Origin: Auanema rhodensis | Taxonomy: Eukaryota; Nematoda; Chromadorea; Rhabditida; Rhabditidae | DNA length: 64,000 nucleotides | Direction: 5' to 3' | Assembly: GCA_964057225.1 (NCBI GenBank) | Contig: OZ059900.1 | Span: forward strand, 5,776,501 to 5,840,500 | Part shown: piece by piece, positions 39,260 through 55,985 of the stretch | Numbering within the stretch: the stretch's first letter is position 1 | How the letters are laid out: each line of letters opens with the position of its first letter | The notes under the pieces: model-generated | The model's input: the letters and a program-made list of their open reading frames with translations, nothing else | Told to the model about the DNA's origin: nothing | Database searches by the model: none | Translations under genes and position numbers: made by a program

Positions 39260-41633
39260 CAATATATATAGATAAGTTTTTTCCATAAAACTATATGAAG
39301 ATGTAGAGAGCTTTTGAAGTATAAAAAAGAAATAAAAAATAGCAATAATCATACATTTTCTATCTTTTATACTGACGACAAATTCACTCATTTATTATAA
39401 TTAAGTCTTATGAGTATTCTTCTTCATTTCCTATTCAATTTAAAAGAAGACATAATAGGCAGCAACTTTTTTCTTATACTAGTCAATATTACTCTTTTTT
39501 AACATGATCGTCATAATCTATATGTTAGAAAAACATGTACGCCTTTATAAAACATATAATTTATTATAATTATTCATATATGATTAAGATAAACAGAATC
39601 ACCGTCATTTTAAATATTTTCCAACACATATTTTTTTTGAATATTTCAATTCAAGTAACACTTAAAGTATCCTGATTTCTTTGTAATTTCATTGAAAACA
39701 TTTAACTTCTTTTGTATTGGTCTTGAACAGAACTTATGTCCCGCAAATTTGTAGTATTTTGAAATGTCATACTATATGCTCTTTTTACAGTTAAAGGTCT
39801 AACTTTGTTTTTGTGCTCAACCACGATTTACCGCAAGGGGCGCCAAATAGTGTTAACACGTATCAACTGATTATTTGGTTTTTACTTTTGATGGAATGTT
39901 TAGCCTATTATGATCAACCGTACGCATGTGTTAAGTTTTCGTATTCAGTATTCATTTAAATAATTTTTTTAAATTCAACCTTTTTACAATACACAAATGT
40001 TGTAATATTTTCTACTATTTTGTGGTATTCGAATACAATTTCCAGCACATCATCTTAAAGCTGTAACAATTCTGAGGATTGTGAAATATTTGGTCACTGC
40101 GCATCTTAGTAGCGATATTTTTATTGATCTAGTCGCCATCTTTTTCCGCAGGCCCAGGGTTGATATTTCGTTTTAATGCTATAGCGCTTGATTCGAACAG
40201 GATCAAGCCACTGGTTGGAATTCGAGATGAACGAGAATTTAGAAGATGGGCTTATCTGACCATCATTCTATCGAACTATTTCTTCATTGTTCTTCGACAA
40301 TCTTCCTTGATGCGTTTCTTTATTTATTAGATTGGAATATCTTCTATATTTTTTATGCGTTATAAATACAAAATCTTTAACTTTTTTCCATTCATTTCCA
40401 AAGTAATAGCATGATAATTTCTCTTATTTTTTCAGTTGTTTTCGATTTAGCTAAGTAAAGCTTTTATCGAAAGCGTTAATCGATAACAATCCAAATCATT
40501 AATCAATAACAACCGTTGAAGCTTTTTTGCTTCTTTCGACAATGACTTAATGGATGATTAATATAATGATAAAACACGTTTCATTATTTTTTTCTCAATA
40601 TATTTTTGCTGTTTTTTCATCTTTGGGTAGAATTTCACTTCTTTCCACGTTGCCCTTTTTCATTTAATTTTTCATGAAATATTGAAAACTTTTCTAACGC
40701 TATTTGGCTGCGAATTTGGGTGAATTAAATATATATGCACATTAAGCAATTTGCTGTTATGAATGTCACTCACAGGGTATTGAAATATTCAATCATTTTA
40801 GATTTTAATGATTGGCATTCGGATGAATCACTTTGCTCCGTATTGCAAAGCATATAAACAGATTGATAATTGATTGTGACTAATTGGTATACGTTTCATT
40901 TTTTTTCTGTTTTTTTTTGTTATTTTATTGTTACCATTCATACCATTCTTCGGCATTGAACTCATCTTACTAACGTAGCCAAATGTCGCTACTGCTATTC
41001 AATCAAATGGTATTTTTATTTCTTGTAACTGTGGTTTTTATTATTTTTTTCATTTCAAACACGCTGAAATATTTTTGTCTTTTTCTTTCACTCTTATCTC
41101 ATAATAATCATCAGATCTGTCGATCTATTCCGTTATATATCGTCATATGAAATCGTAATTGTCTCTTCATTATAATTTTTCTGTTCAACATTTTTTCCAA
41201 ACTTCGATCATCTAATGGGAGTATATTCTTCTACTTAATTTCATGACGTTTGTCTATTGTTTATGTTTACGTATTTTTTGTGTTTCAATTTGTGCCACGT
41301 ATTTTCATATATTTTATCAAAAAAAACTTGTTCAGATTTCTTTTTTATCGAACTGCAACAAAGTTACTGTGCCATTTTTGTTATATTCTTTTAGTTTCTT
41401 AAGATATAAACGATTCCATATAAAACTTTGGGGACACAGTAAAATAGATTGACAGTTCAATAATTCTTCCACTATTCTCTTATCAGTGTGCACTAATTAT
41501 TGATCGATACTTGATTATGTTTCAAATATTGAAATCACTTCCTATTATTTGTTTTATTTCTTCATATATCGTTGTTATCGCTTCTTCCACTTTAAAATAC
41601 TTTTATTAACTTATTTTTTATTTTGTAGAAGTA

Positions 41634-41644
41634 ATGCAAATATA

Positions 41645-41645
<1 letters not shown>
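41634..41645 (+). promoter_or_regulatory. Three-codon uORF overlapping the TMEM184 start (TAATG)
   Basis: After a TTTTGTAG acceptor (AG at 41627-41628) the leader contains Met-Gln-Ile-stop, whose TAA shares its last base with the main ATG at 41645. The layout is the same as in front of attractin. Confidence 0.55.
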
Positions 41646-43548
<1,903 letters not shown>

Positions 43549-46500
43549 GAATATAATACATCAAATAAGAAAAAATAAAGGTACAATCATAAACGTAAAA
43601 ATGTTTATGCTTGTTATTGCAAATTTTTTCTTATTAAGTGTTTCCTATCCATATAATATACAAATTTTCACACTTCCTGCTGCTTGCTTAATCTTGCAGT
43701 AATTAGAATTCTAAAACATCGCTAAGCATTTTTTCGATTATTCCCCCACACTATTATTCCGTTATTTTCTGTGTTTGTTACTCTTTGCCACCGCACATTT
43801 CTCTCCAATTCTTTATGTACCCGGTGTACTTCTTTTTTAGTTTTCAACTTAATATAGAGTATGTCCCTTTCCAAATGGCCATAGAATCATCTCTCTGAAC
43901 TCACTTGTTTTTGTTTTGTTGGTGAATTCTACCAGTTGAGTAGATAGTGCTAAACATGACCGCAATGATCCTGAAAATAAGTTTTCATTTGCGCTTCACT
44001 GCTTAAACAGAACTGAGAAAAAAAAAACCTTTTTTTTTTCAATTTGTAAAAGTATTATTACTAAACAAAACCAGCCCATTTTCAAGAATTATTATAACTA
44101 AAAAAGAAGTTAAACACCAAAAGGTCTAATATCTTATCTCTCCTTGTATTCCAGTTATATTAAAGAGAGAGTATAATAATTTCTAAAAAGATATTTGCCT
44201 TTATCGGTTATGTTTCCGCAAAAAGTGCAATGTTTTTAACTGAAAGAAGCTTGATTTGTGAGATATGCAAAGATCAGATTTAATTTCTGATTTTTGTATT
44301 GGTCAATTCTAAATATGAGAATCAACGACTAAAAATATCAGTTAGGCTATCTTATAAGGATTCACCAATTCAAATAGAATGCCATTCTCTTATTTATTTT
44401 GAAATCTTTTATGTCCTGTATATTATGATGTTTGATCTGGTTAATTGCTATCCTATATTAGTGTTTTTTGAAACTTTTGGTTCACGTCGCTAAGGAATTG
44501 TATGGTTAATGCTATGCTGAAGAGTAGAAGTACGAATTCGATTAATCATCGTAATTCCTTACGCATCTATATTACAGTTCACTACACTGTAACGAAATCG
44601 AACCAATAAATGCATCTCTAAAATAAAGTTAAGAGGTTGTTTTATAGAATTCACCAACTGTAACTCAACTTTTTCTCTTTTCTTCTGGTTCCAGTTCAGC
44701 CAGCTTAATTGCTTTGTACTGTAACTTGCCATTATCTTCTAGAAGAATATCCGAAATCCGTTTTTTCTTCATGTACTATTTGAATGGTATCAAAATTATT
44801 CTCAAACTTTCTCTGTTTCTATTACTTCCCAACAAATATCCATTTTATATTAATCATCAATATTCTATAATTATAGCTGGTGAATGTTCTGTCTTTTCAT
44901 ATCTTCATTAGTAAATCATTTCCTTTTCAAGTGGTTGTTGTCATTATTTAAAAATGGCCTAAACAAAGTAAATTGACTTTTAGTGGTTTGGTATATGCTT
45001 TCTCAAATTCTTACACAACAATAAGAATGCGATTTTCGAACTGTTGAACAGCAAGCTTGGCAGTTGCAGCTGTTTTAATATCTCTTGTATCGAAACGACT
45101 CGATGGGATCATACGCTGGCGACAAGGGAAACGAGGATATTTCGGGAATTCATTCACATTCAATACACAATATGACAGAAGATCAATTACACATAATAAC
45201 AACAGTTAAGTACAAATGACAGCCGGTCGTCTAGTCATAGATTCCCAGACATAGAATTGTTGTTCAACAAATTTGAACTAAAAAAAATCTAAGAAAAGCG
45301 TAAACTAAACAGATCTGTACAAGAAAGAAGTTCACGTGAAATATTGTGAGCACTGCTGAATAACTTTTCAAAGTATCAAAATTCATTGATTAATTTGAGA
45401 AATCCCAATATCGTTTTATCTTTGTTTCTGAATAGAAAAAAGTTGTTATCAGAATAAGATCAAAGGTTTGTACTTCTTAATGTTATTTAACTAATTATAT
45501 ACATAAATAAACTATATTGTTTTGTCTGATTAACCTAATCTTTCTAATTTTTAACCAAATATTCTGCTAACCGTGAAGTTTCAAAAATGAATAATCGAAG
45601 CATATTTAAGAAAGTTTTGTGAGAGCATTGCAATTGTATTTTTATTGTGTTGCTTAGTGATAAACGGCTCTGATTTTGAAATTTTAAGTTCTAAGTCAAG
45701 CATTTCATAAGACATAACAGTAGGAATATCGCTTTAAAGTTTTATGGAAAGTGGACAATAGGCGGAACTATATTTCGTTTTATGATTTTTAAAATAAGCT
45801 ATTTACATGAATACATATATATTAGACCCTAGGCTTATAAACTTTTAAATCTTAATGAAAATGACAATTCCGCTTTTTTTACACAAAATTTTTAAATTCA
45901 GTGTGGCCAGCACAAGCTGTGTATGTTAGTGTAACCAGATAATATAAATAGCATCAATTCCTCTAAAGCTAGGAATGTTTGACAATATGAGAAGATGCAG
46001 GTACAAGAAGGAGATCAAGTTTCCGTCACGTTAACCGAATACAAAGATTTGTTCTAAGTGTCTCCATTTAATTAATAGAATAGAGCTAGTTATATATGTT
46101 TGTTAAACTCTTTTCTAATAAATACAAGAGCATTTGTGATGAATATTAATGCTTTCTTCCGCATTTCCACCTTTTCGCTTAAGAACAAACTCATTAATTC
46201 ATTTTTATTAGAATACTTTCCATCTTTAAGCTGAGGAACGATGAACAGCAGACGTTTTGCTGAAAAATTATCTGCCCGTGTGTGGCAATCACAATTTGCA
46301 CTGCGGCTGTTAGCTCTTTGACAGCCCCCCTCCGCTACTGATAATTTTGTTCCGCTAAGTGCTTTCTGCGAGATTTTTCTGGCAGTCCTCGCAGATATTG
46401 CTTGGTTTTATCAACAGATGCTTTGACCTGGGTGGTCCTATAAATTGCAAATTATGTATGAAAAATCTAAATATTATTGATAATGTATGAAAGTTGTTTT

Positions 46501-47906
46501 AATTATTTACAAAAAAAAACGAAAGATCAAGGAATGCTTGTTGAAAATATAAGATGAATTCACTTACAACAAAAAGGGATAGATCTTGAGAAAATGAGTA
46601 ACAACAATCAATAAACATTTGAACAAGACATTTGACATAATAAAAACATGGATCAATAATTGTTTTTTTAATATTTTTACCTTACGTTATTATAAACAAC
46701 GATGTGTAAGGCGCTGAGATAAATAAATAATTCAAAATTAATTATAACAGAAACATTCACAGATATTAGAGTATTGAGTACGTATAGTTACTTGCTCAGT
46801 TGTTTTTATATTAATTTGATTCGAAATTCTAGTTTATTTCTTTTTTCTGTGAAATATTTTCTTTGAATTTGAATCTGTTTTTTCTTATCTACACGATCGT
46901 ACGATAGTCAATCTGTCAAATACAGTTTTAGTTCGAGATGTGATTAGGATACATGAAACGATTCTATTATATTTTATTTTTGAATTTCGATTTTCGAAAA
47001 ATTTATGAGAATTGAAATCCATCAAGAGTGAATATTAGCGAAAGATTACTTATACCACATGTGAATATCTAAATTATAATATTTTTGAGTATGATTTGCT
47101 CATCGGTGTTTGAGTTATTGAAAAAGGCTGTGATTCCAGAGTTTACGTCAATATAATCTTATGAATCGATGTAATATTTACCATAATAATGTTTAGCTAT
47201 GCTTTAATATGAATCATGCTTTAATCTTTTAGCCATATTCAATCATGCGATTTCTCAATGTTCTTAACAGAAAAGCATTTTTGATATATGTATTGACTCT
47301 TCATTTTTCGTTTAATATGACAGATGAAGAGCTTGTTCATATGTTTTCTTAAAAAGAAACTATTGACTTTAGCAAATATTTTTCAATCGTTTCTGTTTTT
47401 GCTTTGCTTTTTATTCTTGAATTATATGTAATATTTTCTTTTTTAAACTCTAATAGTATATCTTATTGGTAAATGTTTTCTATTTTTCTATCTCACAATT
47501 TAGAGCCGAGAGCATTTCTAAGTCTTTCTTTTCAAGTTTGATCTGTCTTCCTATTTTTTTCTTCAAGGTATAAAATACTTTTGTTCTTCATATTTTTCTT
47601 AATCTTCAAGATCTTTCCAGGTTCTCTTCTCGTTGCTGTTCTTTTCTTATTTCTCTATTTTTATTCTCTGCCGACAGAATTCAGTTCTGTCTCCACCCTA
47701 CAGATAGTGAAAGATTGTGTTGACAGGAGAGAAATATAGAAGCAGAACAAGAGGTCATTGCCAAGAGTAGGCCGGACCTATTGCAACGATCATCACAAAG
47801 AGGCCCTGCTCAAGCCCCTCCTCATTCCCAGGCTGTTGGCTGACCCAGTTCGGTTGCCTATCCAGTCTTTGCATCACTATTAGCTTGTGAGCTTGTTGGT
47901 TTCAAC
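43549..47906. other. Intergenic between TMEM184 and the aspartic protease
   Basis: 4.4 kb, AT-rich. It contains a - strand open frame at 45011-45202 with protein-like composition and locally higher GC, whose identity is unknown (see findings), and a GC-richer island at about 46240-46445. The stretch 47690-47900 is also GC-richer and is probably the proximal promoter and leader of the protease; an AG at 47882-47883 leaves a 23-nt leader. Confidence 0.45.
46240..46445 (+). promoter_or_regulatory. GC-rich island with paired GATA sites upstream of the aspartic protease
   Basis: A compositional island in AT-rich DNA about 1.5 kb before the protease ATG. It carries TGATAA at 46339-46344 and, inverted, TTATCA at 46408-46413, then a TATA-like CCTATAAAT at about 46437-46445. 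TGATAA is the binding motif of nematode endodermal GATA factors (ELT-2 type), and gut expression would suit a digestive or lysosomal protease. This is inference from motifs only. Confidence 0.35.
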
Positions 47907-50761
<2,855 letters not shown>

Positions 50762-51539
50762 ACAGTTACTCAGCCGTTTAATGTTTTTGTTTATTCTTAC
50801 TTCGTTTTGTACATGATCATCAGCAGAATAAATCAGTTCAGCTAAAAGTATACTTGGCATAATTCTATTTCATCAATTATTAAGATGAGAAACAAAAATT
50901 AAAAAGGGCGTAGAAAGCAAATTTGGAAAACAAAAACAAAAAGCTTTTCCTGTCTTTTTTACTCAAAAAAACAATAGTTTATTATATGTTAAACTAAATT
51001 AGATTCGAACAATGGCAGGTGTTTGAACGGTAATTTTAACAAAAATGAAATATGAAACATTCTCAAAGTATTGATAAACCAGCTTATTTCTGGCATAACA
51101 GAAAAAAACGTAAATTTATTAATTTTTATTGAATACTATACTTTATTTCTATTTTCTATATAGTGAAATTAATGAGTTTTCTTTATTTCTTGAGTAATGG
51201 TAACACATTCAGTCTCAAAACTTGTAATTTCCCTTCATTTCTCTTTCTACTTCATGAGGTGTTTAGACTTGCAATATAATCAACAAAAGAAATCACAAGA
51301 AATAACAACACAAAGATAAACAGTTTCAACTTTCGGTAGAGTGAACTGTATCAAGAATCAATCGGAACAAATGTAACAATAAAATACTGAAATATAGGTA
51401 GGGGAAATACTATAAATGAATAGTGAAACATTCAAATTTATGAAGAACTGCGTAGAAATTTGAAGAAAATCAATTACCACACATATTAGACAAAGAATTT
51501 CAAATGTTTTCTTGATATTATGCATATAATATGTGAGGC
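50762..51539. other. 3' flank of the protease, no gene seen
   Basis: AT-rich sequence between the end of the protease gene and the first fold-back repeat. No exon, repeat or clear signal was recognised. Confidence 0.5.
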
Positions 51540-52766
51540 ATTCGGAGTTTGTTCCTGTATTATCGATTTTTTGAAAACATATCTGATATTAATAGATTGA
51601 ACAATATAACATCTTGGTGTAGTTGATGTGTTCCAAGTGAGTCAAAAACTTTCATTGGTTCCCATCCTCCCTGAAAACAAAAAATCTCTCTCTCTCTCTG
51701 TAAATCTATATCCTCATCTCATCTACCATAACTAAATCTAAATCTCTATCCTTACATGAATCTCGAAATATCTCTGAAAACTGAAATCTAACCTATGACT
51801 TATGATGCCAACTCTTGAAAAACATGAAATTCAGGAAGAAGCTTGTAAGCAAATTACTGACGAGAACTTTTGAAATTTTTAACATCCGTTCCTCTTTAAA
51901 ATTGAGAAAACGACCCTACCTACTATGAGCAGAATGGCCTAAAGGTACACTGCATGGATTACAGATTAACCAACTAAGTTCAATACCTTTCTCTGTTTTT
52001 TAAGAAAATCAATATCAAATCAAGAATCCAAAAAAACGGTCGGATGGATTTGGACTGTGAAAAGTCCTTTTTTTTCAACTTTTGAGCTTCGTAACTCAGT
52101 TAGAAATTAATATTTTCCAATTTTGATTGAACGGGCAAATTGTGGAAGATGAACTCTTTCACCTCACTAAATTTTATTATCCTATCTGGTCTAGTATAAA
52201 AGTTATAGCCTCCTAAAGAGGAGAGATTAAGTCAAAAACTTGACTTTGGAACACTATATCTCCTTAACCATTGAGTTTTTCAAAAATATTTTAGCGGATC
52301 TGAACTCTACGTAGAAAGATCTTTTAGAAAAGCTACCTACATTGAAGATTGGAGTAGTTTGAAATTTTGGAAAATAGAAAATTCGGCCAATTTCAGGTTT
52401 CAGAAATAAAAATTTCGAGATTTTCAAAAATTGAGAGTTGCATCTGATAGAGCTTGAATAGCTGATTTCAAATATAAAAAGCAAATTTCTTCATTCTCAC
52501 TTTGAAAGGAGTTATGAGACTTTTTATGTTTTGATGTTTTGTTTTCAGAAGGCCATATCTACCTTCAGACGGCATTTCAGGAATTTTTAGTTAGCAGAAT
52601 CGTTTTCTACGTGTCTGTTTTACTTGGTCAACTTAGTTTCAAATCATTTTGTTCGAATTTTCAATTTTCGATCAAATGGTCCAAATCCATGTACTACCCC
52701 CTTACCTACTTTTTCATCAAAGTTGACCATCATTATATGAACTTTTAAGATTTTCACAAGTTTTTT
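51540..52766 (+). repeat. Fold-back repeat 1, left arm
   Basis: Inverted partner of 52985-53759, starting ATTCGGAGTTTGTTC and ending near TTCACAAGTTTTTT. The arms are nearly identical in the stretches compared. The left arm is about 450 bp longer because of a segment at about 51800-52270 that has no counterpart in the right arm. Contains a short (CT)n tract at 51685-51699. No transposase is encoded; this looks like a non-autonomous fold-back or MITE-like element. Confidence 0.88.
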
Positions 52767-52984
52767 TCTTTAATTATATTTTATAAAAATAAGAATTAAA
52801 GATATTAGAAAAGAATTAATAAATATACTTTGAAAGTTCAAGAAATGATTGTCTCATCTAACAATCATTCAGATGCTCAACAAATCTTGTTAACCTAAAA
52901 CTTGTGATTATTCCGATTCTCGTGGAGAACTGCTTTCATTACAAATCTCTCAAGTTAGAAGTTGTTTCAAATTGGAAATCAACA

Positions 52985-53567
52985 AAAAACTTGTGAAAAT
53001 CTTAAAATTTTATGTGATGATGGTCAACTTTGATGAAAAAGTAGGTAAGGGGGTAGTACATGGATTTGGACCATTTGATCAAAAATTGAAAATTCGAACA
53101 GAATGATTTGGAACTAAGTTGACCAAGTGAAACAGACACGTAGAAAACGATTCTGCTAACTAAAAATTCCTGAAATGCCGTCTGAAGGTAGATATGGCCT
53201 TCTGAATGCAAAACATCAAAACATAAAAAGTCTCATAACTCTTTTCACAGTGAGAATAAAGAAATTTCCTTTTTATATTTGAAATCAGCTATTCAAGCTC
53301 TATCAGAAGGCACCCTCAATTTTGGAAAAACTCGAAATTTTTATTTCTGAAACCTGAAATTGGCCGAATTTTCTATTTTCCAAAATTTCAAACTACTCCA
53401 TTCTTCAATGTAGGTAGCTTTTCTAAAAGATCTTTCTACGTAGAGTTCAGATCCGCTAAAATATTTTTGAAGTCATAGGTTAGATTTCAGTTTTCAGAGA
53501 TATTTCGAGATTCATGTAAGAATAGAGATTCAGATTTAGTTATTGTAGATGAGATGAGGATATAGAT

Positions 53568-53620
<53 letters not shown>

Positions 53621-53759
53621 GTTTTCAGGGAGGATGGGAACCAATGAAAGTTTTTGACTCACTTGGAACACATCAACTACACCAAGATGTTATATTGTTC
53701 AGTCTATTAATATCAGATATGTTTTCAAAAAATCGATAATACAAGAACAAACTCCGAAT
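52985..53759 (-). repeat. Fold-back repeat 1, right arm
   Basis: Inverted copy of the left arm, spacer 52767-52984 (218 bp). It carries an expanded (AG)n tract at 53572-53614 (about 21 units) where the left arm has about 7. It ends GAACAAACTCCGAAT. Matching open frames of about 70 codons in the two arms (52539-52748 + and 53002-53211 -) are the same arm sequence, not two genes. Confidence 0.88.
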
Positions 53760-53777
53760 ACCTTGGTTATTATAATA

Positions 53778-54349
53778 TTTTTATCTGTGTTTGTATCAGT
53801 AGTTTGTTTACTGATTGGTATCTGAAACAATTTTGAAAATTTTCAAATTTGACATCAACTTGTTACAGAAAAGTTTTATTTTTTCGTTTCTTCATTCTAT
53901 TAATGCGTTGTCAGATGCTTAAGCCGTCCAAATTTCCAGTCAGGATACCAAATCCCATCTATTCATTTAAATAGCAAAGACCATCATTGGAAATGACTGC
54001 AGCTAAGCAAACAATAATGTCCTCAGTTCTTAGAAAATCTCGTATGATATCCTGGAAAATATTGGCAATTTGATGAGAATAGCATTCAGCGAAACTTTTC
54101 TCAACTCTTAATTATGCGAATTTCTAGCCAATTTAAACTCGACTTTCACAATGAGCATGAGAGGAAAATCAGTACATATCCAACATTTCTTTTCTTTGCA
54201 TATCTCTTAATACTATGAGTATGGAAAAGTACGAAAATAGATTTGGGATCTCGGATACTAACCTTCATGTTTCTGTTAACTTATACAAGGCACTTACAAT
54301 ACTAAGTTTACATACATATCATCTCAAACCTTCCATTTTCAGTTTTTGT
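53778..54349 (+). repeat. Fold-back repeat 2, left arm
   Basis: Inverted partner of 55986-56557. Both arms measure 572 bp with no length difference by my reading, and they are nearly identical. It begins TTTTTATCTGTGTTTGTATC, 18 bp after the end of fold-back repeat 1, and ends near TTCCATTTTCAGTTTTTG. No coding potential. Confidence 0.88.
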
Positions 54350-55985
54350 CTGTCCTATCATTTCTTGGTTTTGCAGAAATAATGCAAAATCATCTTTTTT
54401 TATTGAATACATAATGAGAAGAAAATAGAAACATAAAATAGGATTCAATAAGTTTCAAATTGTTCGGTGATTCTTGGAGCCTCGATTCTACAATACGAAG
54501 CTAAAGCGTCTATATTTGTCAAAGTTATTTCAGATTTGTTGGAACTAGGTTGAAGGAAAATAAAATGAATTGAGGTCCATCTGTTTTCTAGCCTTGAACA
54601 GAAAAGTCAACTACATGTTTTTGTAATATTTAATGCTTTCCTGTTCATATTATCTTTTTTAGGATTTTGATATCTTTTTAGGATCTTAGCTGCTTTCAGT
54701 AGAAATAAAATTGAATCATGTTTGAAGTGACTGAATCGTTAACCAGAACATTTGTTGAATGCATTTTTAAGTATTTTAAAAGGTTATACGTAGGCTTCAA
54801 AAAGCTTCCAGGAAGAAACCTTGCATTAAATTTATGAAATAATACTCAGGCACATATGATTGCTGGGTGTGCTACCATTTGCATAATATTAATAAAATTT
54901 GAATGTCACTTAATAATACATATTGTGAAATTATTTTAAGCATAGTTATAAACGCAAGAACACGTCATCAAATCAAAAAAATTTTTAATTTAACTCCAGT
55001 TCTTTTTTTTTTGGATGGATTAATATTAGAAAAACAGGTGTAGATATTGAAGAAAAGCCACGAACACTACATTTGACCATTTTTTTGTATAATATACAAC
55101 ATGCAACTATGTTATAATAAGCAGCGTGCATTTCATTTTTAAAATTTTTTTTGTTGATAAAAGTACCAATAATTTTAAATGTACTGCTTTATGTTCTCAC
55201 GAAACACACATAATTTAGACATAATTGTATGTTGGTGGCGGCATGAGAAGTACGCTTGACCGCATAATTACGCTGTAGGGATTATATGGATTACAAGACA
55301 GCTTTCGCATTTGCTGCCCTCTAGTTAATGTATTTTCGTATCGCATATGTGCATCTGTTCCAACATCTCATGTCTCGTTTCTTCATTTTGTCACCTAACC
55401 ATCTCTCTACCTATTTGCTCTAACATTCTGCTTCTACATATCTCAAGCTCCACCCATCGGATAATGTCGAACAGCATTCAATGTCAATCCGTAGTCTACA
55501 CATGTTCTCTTTTCTTCTTATTATGTATTCAGTGAAGAACTGTTTTCAACGTTTTCTCTAACATTCTCTGTTTTTTTGTCGGATGGAAAATAGTGTTCTT
55601 CGCATGCAGACTAATTTTTAAATGATTATGCACTATTTCTGCAAAACCAAACAATGAGAGGTAAGATTTCTTGCAGAATCACTCAAGCAACTCGTAATTA
55701 AAAGACTTCAACCCACATAATGGTTGAACTTTGTGAAACATGCTTGATATAACGTGAAGTTCTCTGCTTTTTTCAACGGATCTCCGATAGACTTCCTGCT
55801 GAAAACGAAAATTGTTCCGTTTACACCTTGAAGTGCCTATCGGAGATCTGAAGACAACTCTTATATTCTAATTTCCGGACCCAGTGATCGGCAGAACGTT
55901 GATAAATCGTAAGGTGCAGACGTATTATAACCGTCTACACCTTCGCTTTTTTCAACGATCTTACGATATTTGACTCATTTCCTAA
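54350..55985. other. Spacer of fold-back repeat 2
   Basis: 1636 bp between the arms. No gene found; the 62-codon frame at 55347-55535 has no motif. The distal part, 55766-55967, contains two small hairpins arranged with a 13-bp direct repeat (see findings). Confidence 0.5.
55766..55967. repeat. Pair of short hairpins with shared 13-bp repeat
   Basis: Hairpin one: CGGATCTCCGATAG (55777-55790) pairs with CTATCGGAGATCTG (55837-55850), one mismatch. Hairpin two: ATCGTAAGGTGCAGACG (55906-55922) pairs with CGTCTACACC plus CTTACGAT (55932-55967). GCTTTTTTCAACG occurs identically at 55766-55778 and 55945-55957, in each case just beside a hairpin arm. Confidence 0.7.

Larger units (their letters stand above)
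26775..41644. other. About 15-kb divergent interval between attractin (-) and TMEM184 (+)
   Basis: No supported coding gene. The + strand is A-rich from 26.8 to about 32.7 kb and T-rich from about 33 to 41.6 kb, so each half reads as T-rich (intron- or outron-like) in the sense of the nearer gene. Less AT-rich patches lie at about 27690-28010, 36950-37420 and 40130-40260. Simple repeats: C11 at 31056-31066 and (AT)n at 31134-31165. Other items are an X-box-like CTTTCCATGGTAAC at 35029-35042 and a stable hairpin at 39202-39259. Open frames here (up to 127 codons at 34505-34888) are T-rich sequence read as Phe/Ser/Leu and are not called. Confidence 0.5.

Noticed and set aside
51920-51990. tRNA gene (A-box-like and B-box-like motifs)
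   Set aside because: The T-arm and acceptor stem do not pair and the B box lacks the GGTTCGA core. At most it is a tRNA-derived remnant.
52539-53211. Two similar 69-aa proteins on opposite strands
   Set aside because: They are the two arms of one inverted repeat, open by chance in the same register; no motif or start context.
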